From NCBI GenBank assembly GCA_003139695.1, contig PLJM01000006.1, positions 124,001-188,000 of the forward strand: 64,000 nucleotides of DNA, read 5' to 3'. This document shows, piece by piece, positions 1-8,549 of the stretch (position 1 is the first letter of the stretch; every line of letters starts with the position of its first letter). Both the position numbers and the translations under genes were made by a program. The notes under the pieces were generated by a model. That model made no database searches, had not been told where the DNA came from, and worked only from the letters and a program-made list of their open reading frames with translations. Source of the stretch: Candidatus Dormiibacterota bacterium (lineage in GTDB: Bacteria; Chloroflexota; Dormibacteria; Dormibacterales; Dormibacteraceae).

Positions 1-685
1 CCATAACCTCGACGTACCACCGCATCCTTTCTTTTCGCCAGTAGCCGAACCATTCGTCGTCCTGCTCTGGCTTCACGAAAAACTCCATCTCCATAAGCTC
101 GAACTCGCGCACGCGGAAGACGAAGTTGCCTGGGGTGATCTCGTTGCGGAAGGCGCGGCCCTGCTGCGCTATGCCGAAGGGCACGCGTACGCGCGAGGAG
201 TTCAGCACGTTCTTGAAGTCGACGAACATGCCCTGGGCAGTTTCGGGCCTCAGGTAGACGGTCGAGGAGGAGTCTTCGACGGGTCCCACGTTGGTCTTGA
301 ACATCAGGTTGAACAGCCGCGCTTCGCTCAGGGGACCGCCGCACTCGGGGCAGTTGTCGCCGGTCACGTGATCGGCGCGCCACCGCTTCTTGCAGGTGCC
401 CAGACACTGGCGGAGGGGGTCGACGAAGTTGGTGAGGTGCCCCGAGGCAGCCCATACCTCGCTGGGCATGATGAGGGTGGAGTCGAGGCCGACAACGTCG
501 TCGCGCAGGTCGACCATGTGGCGCCACCAGAGCTCTCGGATGGCTCGCTTCAGCGCCACGCCATACGGGCCGTAGTCGTAGAAGCCGGAGAGGCCGCCGT
601 AGATCTCGGCACTGGGGAAGATGAAGCCACGGCGCTTGGTGAGCGCCACGACTTTTTCCATTAGTTGTTCGCGGGGGACGGTCAT
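1..685 (-). CDS. glyS: glycyl-tRNA synthetase, alpha2 type (N-terminal 228 codons, cut by window edge)
   Basis: Class II synthetase that charges tRNA-Gly in the cytoplasm. The visible part starts MTVPREQLMEKVVALTKRRG and carries the family signature SGFYDYGPYG (about residues 33-42). A CxxxC...CxxC cluster sits at Cys94/98 and Cys112/115. Motif 2 follows (RNEITPGNFVFRVREFE, from residue 180). These mark the single-chain archaeal/Gram-positive type rather than the alpha2beta2 bacterial type. The ATG overlaps the recO stop as ATGA, so translation is probably coupled to recO. The C-terminal half, including motif 3 and the anticodon-binding domain, lies outside the window. Confidence 0.96.
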   Translation of the reverse strand, partial: MTVPREQLMEKVVALTKRRGFIFPSAEIYGGLSGFYDYGPYGVALKRAIRELWWRHMVDLRDDVVGLDSTLIMPSEVWAASGHLTNFVDPLRQCLGTCKKRWRADHVTGDNCPECGGPLSEARLFNLMFKTNVGPVEDSSSTVYLRPETAQGMFVDFKNVLNSSRVRVPFGIAQQGRAFRNEITPGNFVFRVREFELMEMEFFVKPEQDDEWFGYWRKERMRWYVEVM

Positions 686-1497
686 GGCTCCGGGGCCCCC
701 TCCCGCGCAGGAATTGGATTTGATTTAGTGCGCGCCTCCCCACTTCGCGGGGAGGAGATTCCTCTCATCTGGTGCAGGAACTGTAGCGATTTCAGGCGTC
801 TGTCCAAATGGTGTTCCAGCTGGGCTGTCAGCACTCCCTCGATTGCATCGATCAGCATCGGCTCCAGCTTCAGCCGCCTATACGTCGCGATGTCCCCACT
901 TGCCATCAGCCTCAGCACCTTGATCGCCGCCAGCGGCACCTGGCTCATTCCCGGCATGGCGCAGCTATCGCAGAGGAAGCCTCCCGCAGCTGGGCTGAAC
1001 GCCGCCGGCTTCGCCGCCAGCGGCTTTTCGCACGACGCGCACACTGCCAGTTGCGGCGCATAACCCAGGAGGTCAAGCGCGGCCATCATGAAATACGCCG
1101 ACGCGCGCCTCGGGTCTGTCTCCCTCGCCAGCTCGTCAAGCGCCATCACCGTCAGCTCGTACACACCATCCACCGGGTGCCTGTCCTCGCACACCCGCTC
1201 CGCCAGCTCCGCGATGAGGGCCGCGTGCGACATCACCTCGACGTCGCCCGGGATCCTCAGTCCCGGCAGCCGCTGCACCTGAGCCACCACGTCGAGATCT
1301 CCCCTCCCCTTCGCCAGCAGCAGGTCGACGTGCCCGTAAAGCTCGAGCGATGGCCCGAGCTTGCTCTCCTGGCGGCGCACGCCCTTCGCGATCGCCCCGA
1401 CCTTGCCGTGCTCGCGCGTCAGGAACGTGAAGATGCGATCGGCCTCGCCGTAGTCGAGCTTTCTCAGCACGACAGCCCGCTCGCGGTATGTGGGCAG
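682..1497 (-). CDS. recO: DNA repair protein RecO, probable CTG start
   Basis: RecO helps RecR load RecA on SSB-coated single-stranded DNA in RecF-pathway repair. An N-terminal OB fold (VLRKLDYGEADRIFTFLT) is followed by the helical domain and a zinc site with two CxxC pairs (CASC...CDSC). An in-frame GTG at 1470 would cut off the conserved beta strand. Reading upstream adds LPTYRERAVVLRK, which matches RecO family N-termini. The only plausible start there is CTG at 1497, five bases after GGAGGG and directly behind the stop of the preceding gene. The last ~24 residues are low-complexity and encoded by a GC-rich palindromic repeat. It sits between the CBS gene and glyS in one transcription unit. 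The CTG start is inference; the identity is secure. Confidence 0.9.
   Translation of the reverse strand: MPTYRERAVVLRKLDYGEADRIFTFLTREHGKVGAIAKGVRRQESKLGPSLELYGHVDLLLAKGRGDLDVVAQVQRLPGLRIPGDVEVMSHAALIAELAERVCEDRHPVDGVYELTVMALDELARETDPRRASAYFMMAALDLLGYAPQLAVCASCEKPLAAKPAAFSPAAGGFLCDSCAMPGMSQVPLAAIKVLRLMASGDIATYRRLKLEPMLIDAIEGVLTAQLEHHLDRRLKSLQFLHQMRGISSPRSGEARTKSNPIPAREGAPEP
735..755. repeat. GC-rich hairpin repeat inside the recO 3' end
   Basis: CCTCCCC (735-741) and GGGGAGG (749-755) form a 7-bp stem with a 7-base loop. The decamer CCTCCCGCGC at 699-708 is also found at 5203 and 57727. The element supplies the C-terminal tail of recO. It resembles the hairpins at 53085-53103 and 60097-60119. 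Confidence 0.5.
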
Positions 1498-1498
1498 G

Positions 1499-2866
1499 CT
1501 AGCCCTCCGCGGCTTGCGCCTCGGCGCCGTCCCGATCCGTGTGCGCGGGTTTCTTCAGGCCGGCGGCGACCAGCGTCTCTTCCGGCCACGGCACATCGGC
1601 CGTGAGCTTCACCCACTCGATCCGCCGTCCCTTCACCTTCTCGACTGTCCACGTGGCGCGGCCGCCCTTGAACGAGTCGCCTGCGCTCGCGATGTGGCCC
1701 AGCTGAGCGTGAACGTAACCGCCCACCGAGTCGTAGTCGCCCGACTCCTCGATCGCGAGGCCGAGCCTTGAATTCAGCTCCTCCAACGGGAAGCGCGCAT
1801 CGACCCTCGCCTCGTGGTCGTCGAGGACCACGAGCTGCTCCTCTTCCGCGGAGTCGTACTCGTCTCGAATCTCTCCCACTATCTCTTCGAGCAGGTCCTC
1901 CAGCGACACCAGGCCCGCGGTGCCTCCGTACTCGTCGAGCACGATCATCATGTGCACCTTCTCGGTGCGCATCTCGTGCAACAGCTGGTCGACCTTCTTT
2001 TGCTCGGGCGTGAATTTGATGGGACGCAGGATCTTGTCGATGTCGAACTCTTGCGTTGTGCTGAGGGTGTAGTAGAGCAGCAGGTCCTTCGTGTGGATGA
2101 GGCCGGCCACGTGGTCGATGTCGCCGTCGAACACGGGCAAGCGCGTATGCCTGTGCTCCTTGAACACCCTGACTATGTCTTTCAAACCCGCGTGCTTCTC
2201 GACCGCGACGATGTCGGTGCGCGGCACCATGATTTCGCGAACGGTCTTGTCGCCGATCTCGATGATGCCGTGGATCATCTGATGCTCCTGCTCCTCGATG
2301 ACGCCCTGCTCCTCCGAGACGTGGAGCAGCGTCAGCAGCTCTTGCTCGGTGAGGTACGGGGCGCGGGCGGCGCGGCCGCCGGTAAGCGCTCGCGACACGA
2401 TGGTGACGGCCCACAGAACGGGACCGAGCGCTGTCGCCAGGCGGTCGACCGGCCCCGCCGCGGCGAGGGCGACACGTTCCGCGTAGCGGATGGCGAGCGT
2501 CTTGGGTGTGACCTCAGCGGCGATGAGGAGGATCACCGACAGTACGAAGGAGACGAGCAGCGCGAGCCAGAGGTGGTATTCGCTGGGGACGCCCCACGAG
2601 GCGAATAGCGAATCGGTGAGGAGCGTCGTCGAAGTCGAGGCGACGATCAGCGCCAGCGTGTTGGTGAAGAGAACAGTCGAGAGGTACCGGTTCGGATCCG
2701 CCCTCAGGTGCTGCAGGATGCCTGCCGCCTTGCTGCCCTGCTCGGCCAGGAACCTGACCCTGAGCCGGCCGACCGATGTGAGCGCTGTCTCTGTTCCGCT
2801 CGCGGCCCCGGCCACGAAGAAACAAATGATGAGCACGATCAGTTCGAACCACTCTGTTGCGTTCAC
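1499..2866 (-). CDS. CNNM/HlyC-CorC family membrane protein with CBS pair
   Basis: Integral membrane protein of the hemolysin C/CorC (CNNM, DUF21) family, usually linked to Mg2+/Co2+ efflux or homeostasis. The N-terminal DUF21 part has about four hydrophobic segments (IVLIICFFVAGAASGTETAL, then segments around residues 60-160). A cytosolic CBS pair follows (about residues 200-320, with IMVPRTDIVAVE and LDEYGGTAGLVSLEDLLEE) and then a CorC_HlyC C-terminal domain. An upstream extension into prs is open. I chose GTG 2866 because it comes just after the prs stop (10 bases) and immediately precedes the first membrane segment. The product is then 455 aa, normal for the family. Function in ion transport is family knowledge, not shown here. 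Confidence 0.9.
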   Translation of the reverse strand: MNATEWFELIVLIICFFVAGAASGTETALTSVGRLRVRFLAEQGSKAAGILQHLRADPNRYLSTVLFTNTLALIVASTSTTLLTDSLFASWGVPSEYHLWLALLVSFVLSVILLIAAEVTPKTLAIRYAERVALAAAGPVDRLATALGPVLWAVTIVSRALTGGRAARAPYLTEQELLTLLHVSEEQGVIEEQEHQMIHGIIEIGDKTVREIMVPRTDIVAVEKHAGLKDIVRVFKEHRHTRLPVFDGDIDHVAGLIHTKDLLLYYTLSTTQEFDIDKILRPIKFTPEQKKVDQLLHEMRTEKVHMMIVLDEYGGTAGLVSLEDLLEEIVGEIRDEYDSAEEEQLVVLDDHEARVDARFPLEELNSRLGLAIEESGDYDSVGGYVHAQLGHIASAGDSFKGGRATWTVEKVKGRRIEWVKLTADVPWPEETLVAAGLKKPAHTDRDGAEAQAAEG

Positions 2867-2876
2867 AGCCGGCGGT

Positions 2877-3866
2877 TTATCGGAAGAGCTCGCTGACGCT
2901 CCGGTTCTCGTGCACCCGGATGATCGCCTCCGCGAGCAGAGGTGCAACCGACAGCACCGTGAGTGGTGGCCCGAGCTTTTCGGGGGGAATGGGGACCGAG
3001 TCAGTCACGATGACCTCATCCACGTCTGCCTTCTTGAGTCGCTCGATTGCGTTTCCCGTAAGGACCGGATGCGTGGCCGCGATCAGGACCTTGCGTGCTC
3101 CTTGACGGCGAAGTGATTCGGCGAGCTTGGATATCGTCCCGCCGGTCGTGATGATGTCCTCGATCACAACGCAGTCCCGGCCCTTCACGTCGCCCGAGAC
3201 CGCGATCATGTCGACCTCGTCGTCCCCGGTACGCCGCTTGTAACCGAAGGCGATGGGCGCCTTGAGCTGGTTGGCGACGAGCTCCGCTCTTCGTCCGCCG
3301 CCCGCGTCCGGTGCGACGACTGTGAGATTCCGAAGCCCGAGGGTGAGCAGGTACTCGGAGAAGATCCGGTGTGGTGAGAGGTGGTCGGTGGGAACGTCGA
3401 AAAAGCCCTCGATGGCTTCTGCATGCAGGTCGAGGAGGAGGAGGCGATCGGCGCCCGCGAGGGTGATGAAGTTCGCGACCAGCTTGGCCGAGATGGGCTC
3501 TCTGGGCTGCGTCTTGCGCTCTTTGCGTGCGTAGCCGTAATAAGGAACAACGGCGGTCACCCTGCCGGCGGAGGCTCTTCGCAGCGCGTCCAGGATGATG
3601 AAGAGCTCCATCAGGTGCTCGTTCACAGGCGGGCAGGTGGGCTGGATCACGAACACGTCGTGCCCGCGCATCGAGTCCTCGATCTTGACGTTGATCTCGC
3701 CATCGGGGAAGCGCCTGAGTCTCGCGTCGGTGATGGGGACCTGAAGCTGATCTGAGATCCGCTGGGCCAGGGCTGGGTTGGCGCTGCCGCCAATCAGCTT
3801 GAGGGCGCCCCAGGGGGAGGCTTCCTCCCCTGTGAACTCGACGGCGGTGGTCAGTCTCCCAATCAT
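2877..3866 (-). CDS. prs: ribose-phosphate pyrophosphokinase
   Basis: Makes PRPP from ribose 5-phosphate and ATP for nucleotide, His and Trp synthesis. The 329-aa chain has the N-terminal phosphoribosyltransferase-like half (RRFPDGEINVKI, PYYGYARKERKTQPREPIS). The C-terminal half carries APDAGGGRRAELVANQL and the PRPP loop VIEDIITTGGTISKLA. It is about 15 residues longer than usual at the N-terminus; the first 20 residues before LKLIGGSANP are not family sequence, so a later start is possible. It follows glmU by 7 bases, pairing two enzymes that supply activated sugars and nucleotides. Confidence 0.96.
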   Translation of the reverse strand: MIGRLTTAVEFTGEEASPWGALKLIGGSANPALAQRISDQLQVPITDARLRRFPDGEINVKIEDSMRGHDVFVIQPTCPPVNEHLMELFIILDALRRASAGRVTAVVPYYGYARKERKTQPREPISAKLVANFITLAGADRLLLLDLHAEAIEGFFDVPTDHLSPHRIFSEYLLTLGLRNLTVVAPDAGGGRRAELVANQLKAPIAFGYKRRTGDDEVDMIAVSGDVKGRDCVVIEDIITTGGTISKLAESLRRQGARKVLIAATHPVLTGNAIERLKKADVDEVIVTDSVPIPPEKLGPPLTVLSVAPLLAEAIIRVHENRSVSELFR

Positions 3867-3873
3867 TTGGCCA

Positions 3874-5181
3874 TCACTTTGCGTCGTCCACGGTTTTCTT
3901 GCGTATCACCCTAGCGGGAACTCCGACTGCTGTGGCGCCATCGGGGACGTCCTTGGTCACCACCGAGCCGGCCCCGGTGCGGGCTCCCTTGCCCAGTTTG
4001 ACGGGGGCGACGAGCATCGTGTCGACCCCTACGAAGGCGCCGTCGCCGATCACGGTACGGTTCTTTTTGGTGCCGTCGAAGTTGGCGGTGATCGTGCCGG
4101 CCCCGATGTTGGCATCCTCGCCGAGATCGGTGTCGCCCAGGTAGGAGACGTGCGGCACGGCGCTGCCGCGCCCGACTTTGCTGCGGACCAGCTCGGCGAA
4201 GCTGCCTATATGGACGTCCTCCGCGATCTGGGTGCCCCGCCGCAGCTTGGCGAAGGGGCCGCAGTCGGAGCGGTCGCCGATCTTCGCGTCCTCTATATAG
4301 ACGTGAGGACCGATGTGGCATTCCTGGCCGATCTCGGTGCTGCCCTTGATGATGGAGAAGGGCTCGATGGTGGTGTCCTGCCCGATGGTGACGGTGGCGT
4401 CGATGAAGGTCGTCTCGGGGTCGGTGATGGTGACGCCACCTTCTCGCATGTGCCGGTTGAGGATTCTTTGGCGCATGAGGGCCGTCGCCGTAGCCAGCCT
4501 TACACGGTCCTTGACGCCGATGGCTTCGTCAGGGTCGTCGACCCTGACGATGGCGACGGGGCTCAGGTGAAGGAAGACATCGGTGAGATAGAACTCGCCC
4601 GCCTTGTTGTCGTTCTTCACATGGCTCAGCGCCTCAACCAGCTTGGCGCCGTCGAAGCAGTAGATTCCGACGTTGACCTCATGGTTGGTCTTTCGTAGCT
4701 GGTCGGTTGCGTCCTTTCGTTCGACGATGCGCTCGAACTCGCCACCTTTGCCGTGCACGATGCGGGCGTCATCTCTTCGCGGGTCCTCGACGCTGGCGAG
4801 GGTCGCGGGTGCTTTTGACTCTTGGTGCGCCTGTACCAATCGTTTGAAGGTCTCAGCGGTGATGAGCGGGGCGTCGCCGTTCGCGACGAGCACGTCTTTT
4901 CCTTTGAGGTCCTTGGGGTCGAGCTGCTGCAGGGCGTGGGCGGTGCCGTGGGCCTCCCTCTGATACACGACCTGGGCGCGGCCCTCGAGGTGGGCGGCGA
5001 GGTCGACCTCGTGGGGGCTGATGATCACCTTGACGTCTTTGGCGCCGGCCTCGGTCACCGCATCGAGCACCCAGTCGACCATGGGCCGGCCGAGGATCGG
5101 ATGCAGCACCTTTGGGGTGCGCGAGCGCATGCGGGTGCCGTGACCGGCGGCGAGGATGACGGCCGTTAGTGGTTGGCTCAA
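3874..5181 (-). CDS. glmU: bifunctional UDP-N-acetylglucosamine pyrophosphorylase / GlcN-1-P acetyltransferase
   Basis: Makes UDP-GlcNAc, the precursor of peptidoglycan. The N-terminal nucleotidyltransferase has VILAAGHGTRMRSRTPKVLH (residues 8-27). The C-terminal left-handed beta-helix acetyltransferase carries hexapeptide repeats and the active-site stretch HVSYLGDTDLGEDANIGAG. At 435 aa it is slightly shorter than typical (about 450-460). The start is TTG at 5181, supported by GGAGAG five bases upstream; no ATG or GTG is in frame nearby. It is the first gene of the glmU-prs-CNNM-recO-glyS run. The 126-base gap to lon contains a dispersed palindromic repeat. Confidence 0.96.
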   Translation of the reverse strand: MSQPLTAVILAAGHGTRMRSRTPKVLHPILGRPMVDWVLDAVTEAGAKDVKVIISPHEVDLAAHLEGRAQVVYQREAHGTAHALQQLDPKDLKGKDVLVANGDAPLITAETFKRLVQAHQESKAPATLASVEDPRRDDARIVHGKGGEFERIVERKDATDQLRKTNHEVNVGIYCFDGAKLVEALSHVKNDNKAGEFYLTDVFLHLSPVAIVRVDDPDEAIGVKDRVRLATATALMRQRILNRHMREGGVTITDPETTFIDATVTIGQDTTIEPFSIIKGSTEIGQECHIGPHVYIEDAKIGDRSDCGPFAKLRRGTQIAEDVHIGSFAELVRSKVGRGSAVPHVSYLGDTDLGEDANIGAGTITANFDGTKKNRTVIGDGAFVGVDTMLVAPVKLGKGARTGAGSVVTKDVPDGATAVGVPARVIRKKTVDDAK

Positions 5182-5202
5182 AGACTCTCCGGCGCTTGAC
5201 CA

Positions 5203-5247
5203 CCTCCCGCGCGTTCTGCGCGGGGACCCCAGCGGAAGGGGAAGAGG
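5203..5247. repeat. dispersed palindromic repeat, copy A
   Basis: CCCGCGC (5206-5212) pairs with GCGCGGG (5218-5224) around a 5-base loop, followed by a conserved flank. Positions 5218-5241 match 57743-57766 with two differences in 24 bases, and the left arm CCTCCCGCGC is shared too. It lies in the divergent glmU/lon intergenic region, upstream of the glmU ribosome site. Confidence 0.65.
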
Positions 5248-5307
5248 ATTTTCCTGATCAGGGTGAGCGAATTATACGGGGGGTAGTTCCGGGGGGATAA
5301 TCGAACC

Positions 5308-7875
5308 GTGGCTGAGATGCCGGCGGTGAATCTGGAGGGAGCAGTGCCTTCGCATCTGCCCGTGCTGCCGCTCAAGTCCACTGTCGTGTTTCCGCGCATC
5401 TTCATCCCGTTGTCGGTCGGTCGGAAGCGGTCACTGCAACTTCTCGACGACCTGACCGGGTCGGAGCGCCACATCGCAGTTGCTACGCAGCTCGATGAGC
5501 ACCTCGAGGATGTGGGCTTCGACGACATCCACCACATCGGCGCGATGGTGCGCGTGCAGCACATGCTCAAGCTTCCCGACGGCACCGTTCAGCTGGCCGT
5601 GCTGGGGCTGCGGCGGATCAAGCTGACTTCGGCGATCTCGGAGGAGCCGTACCTCACCTGTGCGGTCGAGATGCTGCCGGAGGCCCACGCCACCTTCCCC
5701 GCCATCGAGCGCGAGGCTTTGATGCGCCGGGCGATCTCGATGTTCCAGCAGCTGGTCGCGCTCGCGCCGCATCTGCCCGCAGAGCTGTCGGGGGGCGCAG
5801 CCGCTATCGACGATCCTCTGCACCTCGCCTACTACATCGCCAATCACACCCGCCTGACCACTGAGCAGAGGCAGGAGATCCTGGAGCTCGATTCGGCCAA
5901 GGTCAAGCTCGAGCGCCTGCTCGCCCACATGTCGCACGAGCTGGAGGTGCTGGAACTCGGCCGCAAGATCCAGTCGCAGGCCGAGGAGTCGATGGGCAAG
6001 GCGCAGCGCGAATACTTCCTGCGCGAGCAGCTGAAAGCGATCCAGCGCGAGCTGGGCGAGCTGGATTCGGAGCTGGGCGAGATGGGTGAGCTACGCGAGC
6101 GCATCGTGAAGGCGGGTCTGCCTCCTGAGGCGCAGCGCGAAGCGGATCGGGAGATCGCGCGGCTGGAACGGATTCCATCAGCCTCGCCGGAGTCTTCCGT
6201 GATTCGAACCTACCTCGAGCTCATCGTGTCGCTGCCCTGGAACACGTCGACCGGTGGCGAGGTGGACGTCACGAAGGCACGTGAGATTCTCGACGCGGAC
6301 CACTACGACCTCGACAAGGTGAAGCAGCGGATCGTCGAGCATCTGGCGGTGCGCCGCCTGAAGCAGCTGCGCAAATCGACCGAGCGTGGGCGTGAGCCGA
6401 TCCTTTGCTTCGTCGGCCCGCCGGGTGTCGGCAAGACCTCATTGGGTCAGTCGATTGCGCGCGCGATGGGCCGCAAGTTCGCGCGTGCCTCTCTCGGCGG
6501 GGTGCACGACGAAGCTGAGATCCGCGGTCACCGGCGCACCTACATCGGTGCTATGCCTGGTCGCATCCTGCAGGCGATCCGCCGGGCGGAGTCCAACGAC
6601 CCGGTGTTCATCCTGGACGAGGTCGACAAGATTGGGTCGGACTGGCGCGGGGATCCGTCGTCGGCTCTTTTGGAAGTGCTGGACCCCGAGCAGAACAAGG
6701 ATTTTCGCGACAACTACCTGGACGTCCCATTCGACCTGTCAAAGGTCATGTTCATTACGACTGCGAATTCGCTCGAGACCATCCCTCCCGCGCTGCGCGA
6801 CCGTATGGAGGTTCTGAACCTCTCCGGCTACACCGAGGAGGAGAAGGTGCAGATCGCGGAGCGCTTCCTCGTGCCCAAGCAGTGGCTGTCGCACGGATTG
6901 CGCCCCGGCGAGATCACCCTGGCGGAGGATGCGGTTCGCGTGATCATCCGGGAGTACACGCGCGAGGCGGGCGTGCGCAACCTCGAGCGCGAGATTGCTT
7001 CGGTGATGCGGCGGGCCGTGGCAGACATGGCGGTGGGCAAACGCCCTGGGCGCAGGGCCGTCGATGCTCGTCGAGTCCGCGCTGCCCTGGGCAAGCGGCG
7101 CCACTACGACGACGTCCGCGAGCGGATCGACCGCCCTGGCGTCGCAACCGGCCTGGTCTGGACGCCGACCGGTGGCGAGATTATTTTCGTCGAAGCGGCG
7201 CTGACGCCCGGCAAGGGTGAGCTGAAGCTCACCGGGCAGCTCGGCGATGTGATGAAGGAATCAGCAGCCGCGGCGCTGTCCTACTTGAAAGCGCGCGCTG
7301 CAGACATCGGAATCGATCCCGCGTTGTTCGACAAAAACGACATCCACGTGCACGTGCCGGCGGGGGCGCAGCCGAAGGAAGGACCGTCAGCGGGCGTGAC
7401 GGTCTTGACGGCGATGGCATCGATCCTGACGGGGCGCCCGGCGCGGGATGACATCGCGATGACGGGTGAGATCACGTTGCGCGGACGCGTTCTGCCGATC
7501 GGGGGAATCAAGGAGAAGGTCCTCGGCGCCCACCGTGCCGGCATACGGCGGGTGTTGTTGCCCACGCGCAACGAGGCCGACCTCGACGACATTCCCGCCG
7601 ACCTGCGCGGTGAGATGGAACTCGTTTTGGTCGATTCGATCGACCAGGTCTTGCGTGAAGCGCTGACTCCCAAAGCTTCCGGTCCACCGCCTGCGGGGCC
7701 GCGCTCTAATGGGGCTGGGGCTCGCGGGGGCCGTGAGAAGGTGGTGGCGGCGGCGGCGCCGAAGGCGCGTGCGGCCCGTGTGGCACGCGTGGCGCGCGTT
7801 CGAGAATCTGCTCATGCGCGGCCATCTCCACCGAATCGTCGAGGGGCGAAAGGTCCGCGACGCCGCGCCGTCTGA
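5308..7875 (+). CDS. lon: ATP-dependent protease La (Lon) with long basic C-terminal tail
   Basis: Cytoplasmic AAA+ serine protease that degrades misfolded and regulatory proteins. Domains in order: LON substrate-binding domain (about 15-210), coiled-coil linker, AAA+ ATPase with Walker A GPPGVGKT (about 370-377) and Walker B FILDEVDKIG, and the protease domain. The catalytic Ser694 sits in KEGPSAGV and Lys737 in GGIKEKVL. The final ~65 residues, after VLREALTPKA, are Ala/Arg/Pro-rich and not family sequence. They lie in a 170-base convergent overlap with gatD, so the true 3' end deserves care. GTG 5308 and ATG 5317 are both possible starts. A GATAAT hexamer at 5296-5301 could allow a leaderless message. 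Confidence 0.96.
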   Translation: MAEMPAVNLEGAVPSHLPVLPLKSTVVFPRIFIPLSVGRKRSLQLLDDLTGSERHIAVATQLDEHLEDVGFDDIHHIGAMVRVQHMLKLPDGTVQLAVLGLRRIKLTSAISEEPYLTCAVEMLPEAHATFPAIEREALMRRAISMFQQLVALAPHLPAELSGGAAAIDDPLHLAYYIANHTRLTTEQRQEILELDSAKVKLERLLAHMSHELEVLELGRKIQSQAEESMGKAQREYFLREQLKAIQRELGELDSELGEMGELRERIVKAGLPPEAQREADREIARLERIPSASPESSVIRTYLELIVSLPWNTSTGGEVDVTKAREILDADHYDLDKVKQRIVEHLAVRRLKQLRKSTERGREPILCFVGPPGVGKTSLGQSIARAMGRKFARASLGGVHDEAEIRGHRRTYIGAMPGRILQAIRRAESNDPVFILDEVDKIGSDWRGDPSSALLEVLDPEQNKDFRDNYLDVPFDLSKVMFITTANSLETIPPALRDRMEVLNLSGYTEEEKVQIAERFLVPKQWLSHGLRPGEITLAEDAVRVIIREYTREAGVRNLEREIASVMRRAVADMAVGKRPGRRAVDARRVRAALGKRRHYDDVRERIDRPGVATGLVWTPTGGEIIFVEAALTPGKGELKLTGQLGDVMKESAAAALSYLKARAADIGIDPALFDKNDIHVHVPAGAQPKEGPSAGVTVLTAMASILTGRPARDDIAMTGEITLRGRVLPIGGIKEKVLGAHRAGIRRVLLPTRNEADLDDIPADLRGEMELVLVDSIDQVLREALTPKASGPPPAGPRSNGAGARGGREKVVAAAAPKARAARVARVARVRESAHARPSPPNRRGAKGPRRRAV

Positions 7876-8530
7876 GCGCACTCCGTATCAGGTGGTCGGC
7901 AAGGTGCGGGTTCTTCGGGAGCAGCGAGCCGTGGAGGTAGGTGCCTAGCACCCCTCCCTGCAGGCAGCCTTCGGTGCCGTCGGCCCCGTTGTTGCCGAAG
8001 CCGAGTCTGACTCTGCCCAGCGGCCGCGCCTTTGGTCCGAGGAAAGTACGTCCGCTGTGGTTTTCGAAACCGACGAGCGTGCTGGGCTTGACGTCATCGA
8101 TCTGCGTGTCGACCACGACGTCGCCGATGAAGCGCTTCTTGCCGGCTTCGGTTTTGACGTCAATGAGGCCAATGCCTGGGAAACGCTCGCCCTCGGCCGT
8201 CTGGTAGTAGTGGCCCAGTAGCTGGTAGCCGCCGCAAACGGCGAGTACCGCGGCGCCCGCTTGCACCGCCATCTCAAGAGGTGGCTGCTTGTGCTCCAAC
8301 AGGTCTTCGTACACCAGGGCTTGCTCGCGGTCCTGACCGCCGCCAAAGAAAAAGACGTCAACATCCTCCATGCGCTGGGTCGTGCCGCGGCCAAGCTCTA
8401 GAAGTCGAGCGTCGTAGCCCCTCCACTCGGCACGCTTGAGCAGCGTGAGGATGTTGCCGCGGTCTCCGTAGATGTTCATCAGGTCGGGGTAGAGCCAGCC
8501 GACCGTGAAAGTTTTCTTGTGGCGTGCCAT
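7706..8530 (-). CDS. gatD: lipid II isoglutaminyl synthase, glutaminase subunit GatD
   Basis: Class I (triad) glutamine amidotransferase. With MurT it amidates the alpha-carboxyl of D-Glu in the peptidoglycan stem, giving D-isoglutamine. Seen: the start TVGWLYPDLMNIYGDRGNIL typical of GatD/CobQ-like proteins, the nucleophile Cys99 in AVCGGYQLLG and His200 in TYLHGSLLPKNP. It lies 19 bases behind murT, the usual gene pair. The last ~30 residues are Pro/His-rich low complexity, antisense to the equally odd basic tail of Lon. GatD is usually about 240 aa, so this tail is extra. MurT-GatD is typical of Gram-positive and some Chloroflexota-type cell walls. Confidence 0.92.
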   Translation of the reverse strand: MARHKKTFTVGWLYPDLMNIYGDRGNILTLLKRAEWRGYDARLLELGRGTTQRMEDVDVFFFGGGQDREQALVYEDLLEHKQPPLEMAVQAGAAVLAVCGGYQLLGHYYQTAEGERFPGIGLIDVKTEAGKKRFIGDVVVDTQIDDVKPSTLVGFENHSGRTFLGPKARPLGRVRLGFGNNGADGTEGCLQGGVLGTYLHGSLLPKNPHLADHLIRSALRRRGVADLSPLDDSVEMAAHEQILERAPRVPHGPHAPSAPPPPPPSHGPREPQPH

Positions 8531-8549
8531 CAGTCGCTCGTCGAGTTTC

